Shown: positions 63,763 to 64,000 of the stretch, piece by piece
Position numbering within the stretch: position 1 is the stretch's first letter
Layout: each line of letters starts with the position of its first letter
NCBI RefSeq assembly: GCF_013366925.1
Contig: NZ_JAALDK010000003.1
Span: 1-64,000, forward strand
Reading direction: 5' to 3'
Origin: Paraburkholderia youngii
GTDB lineage: Bacteria > Pseudomonadota > Gammaproteobacteria > Burkholderiales > Burkholderiaceae
Length of the DNA stretch: 64,000 bases
Position numbers and translations under genes: made by a program
Notes under the pieces: generated by a model
Database searches by the model: none
Told to the model about the DNA's origin: nothing
Seen by the model: only the letters and a program-made list of their open reading frames with translations

Positions 63763-64000
63763 TCACGCCACCGCCAGCTCGCGAGGATAGTTGGTCAGGT
63801 ATTCGAAGCCATCCGTCGTAACAACTATCGAATCGCCGACTCGCCCGCCAAACTCGCCTTCGATGGTAATGCCGCCATCGACGGCGAACGTCATGCCTGC
63901 CTCAAGCGTGCGCTGTTCGCCGCGCTTGAGCTCTGGCGTTTCGAGGAACGAATATCCGATCGAACGTCCGGTGCGATATCCCGGCGCAAAGCCCGCGTCC
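63763..64000 (-). CDS. M24-family metallopeptidase/creatinase-like protein, C-terminal part
   Basis: The minus-strand frame is open from the right window edge. It reads YRTGRSIGYSFLETPELKRG, then TLEAGMTFAVDGGITIEGEF, then GGRVGDSIVVTTDGFEYLTN to the stop at 63763. This is the end of the pita-bread fold found in Xaa-Pro dipeptidases, creatinase and related proteins; the Glu in EGEFGGRVGD is a metal ligand position. The N-terminal two thirds lie outside the window. The neighbours suggest a role in the same catabolic cluster. Confidence 0.78.
   Translation of the reverse strand, partial: DAGFAPGYRTGRSIGYSFLETPELKRGEQRTLEAGMTFAVDGGITIEGEFGGRVGDSIVVTTDGFEYLTNYPRELAVA

Noticed and set aside
1..64000. 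CRISPR arrays, tRNA and rRNA genes
   Set aside because: None was found by eye: no regularly spaced repeats, no cloverleaf with conserved T-loop, no rRNA-like sequence.

Overview
The window looks like an accessory, transposon-rich stretch of a Burkholderiales replicon, probably Paraburkholderia, Caballeronia or Burkholderia. This rests on the codon use and protein style (GNxR-type porin, ETF-QO, MHS-type transporters, many IS66, IS5, IS110 and IS6 relatives). No rRNA, tRNA, CRISPR array or replication gene was seen. The taxonomic placement is an inference.

Layout. 1-1301: right part of an IS66 element that runs off the left edge. 1302-4000: a 72-bp piece of an aldehyde dehydrogenase gene, a small membrane protein gene, and a tight three-gene cassette (TIGR04255-like protein, helix-turn-helix protein, protein with an SHDCDL motif). 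4756-7349: an FAD/NAD(P)-binding protein and a coupled pair of tiny genes. 7400-12374: a stack of insertion sequences (IS5-type, IS110 with a possible 5' bridge RNA, a frameshifted IS5 copy, a transposase tail, a frameshifted IS6-type element). 12443-18240: minus-strand catabolic cluster with a two-component flavin monooxygenase (LLM oxygenase plus flavin reductase), LysR regulator, nitroreductase, cupin and aldehyde dehydrogenase. 18795-26472: MHS transporter and FAD amine/amino-acid oxidase, LuxR-type regulator, RidA, a polar-amino-acid ABC transporter and a GNAT acetyltransferase. 26527-28979: complete IS66 with an 8-bp target duplication. 29169-32185: aminotransferase and a P5C-type dehydrogenase. 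32482-38100: debris (integrase, oxidase/HutD, Tn3-type, intact IS5 with CTAG duplication, M20 hydrolase with a nonsense codon, TniB-like ATPase). 38282-42768: porin, M20 amidohydrolase, MFS transporter. 43528-48709: decay zone with a truncated GlpD-like gene, an intact IS5, a truncated hypothetical gene, a broken Pycsar anti-phage locus (TIR/cNMP effector plus nucleotide cyclase) and a frameshifted SRAP gene. 49302-57149: methyltransferase, GntR regulator, ETF-QO, FAD oxidoreductase, HutD-like protein and EtfBA. 57790-64000: polyamine-type ABC transporter, amidase with its small partner subunit, and the end of an M24 (creatinase/aminopeptidase-like) gene.

How it works together (inference). 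The intact genes read as uptake and oxidation of nitrogenous compounds. ABC and MFS carriers import substrates. FAD oxidases open C-N bonds, RidA clears reactive imines, and EtfBA with ETF-QO pass electrons to ubiquinone. Aminotransferase, semialdehyde dehydrogenase and amidase/peptidase-type hydrolases would feed the products to central metabolism. Between these modules lie transposons and decaying genes, including a former Pycsar defence locus and an intact three-gene cassette of unknown role, which is the best candidate here for an undescribed system.
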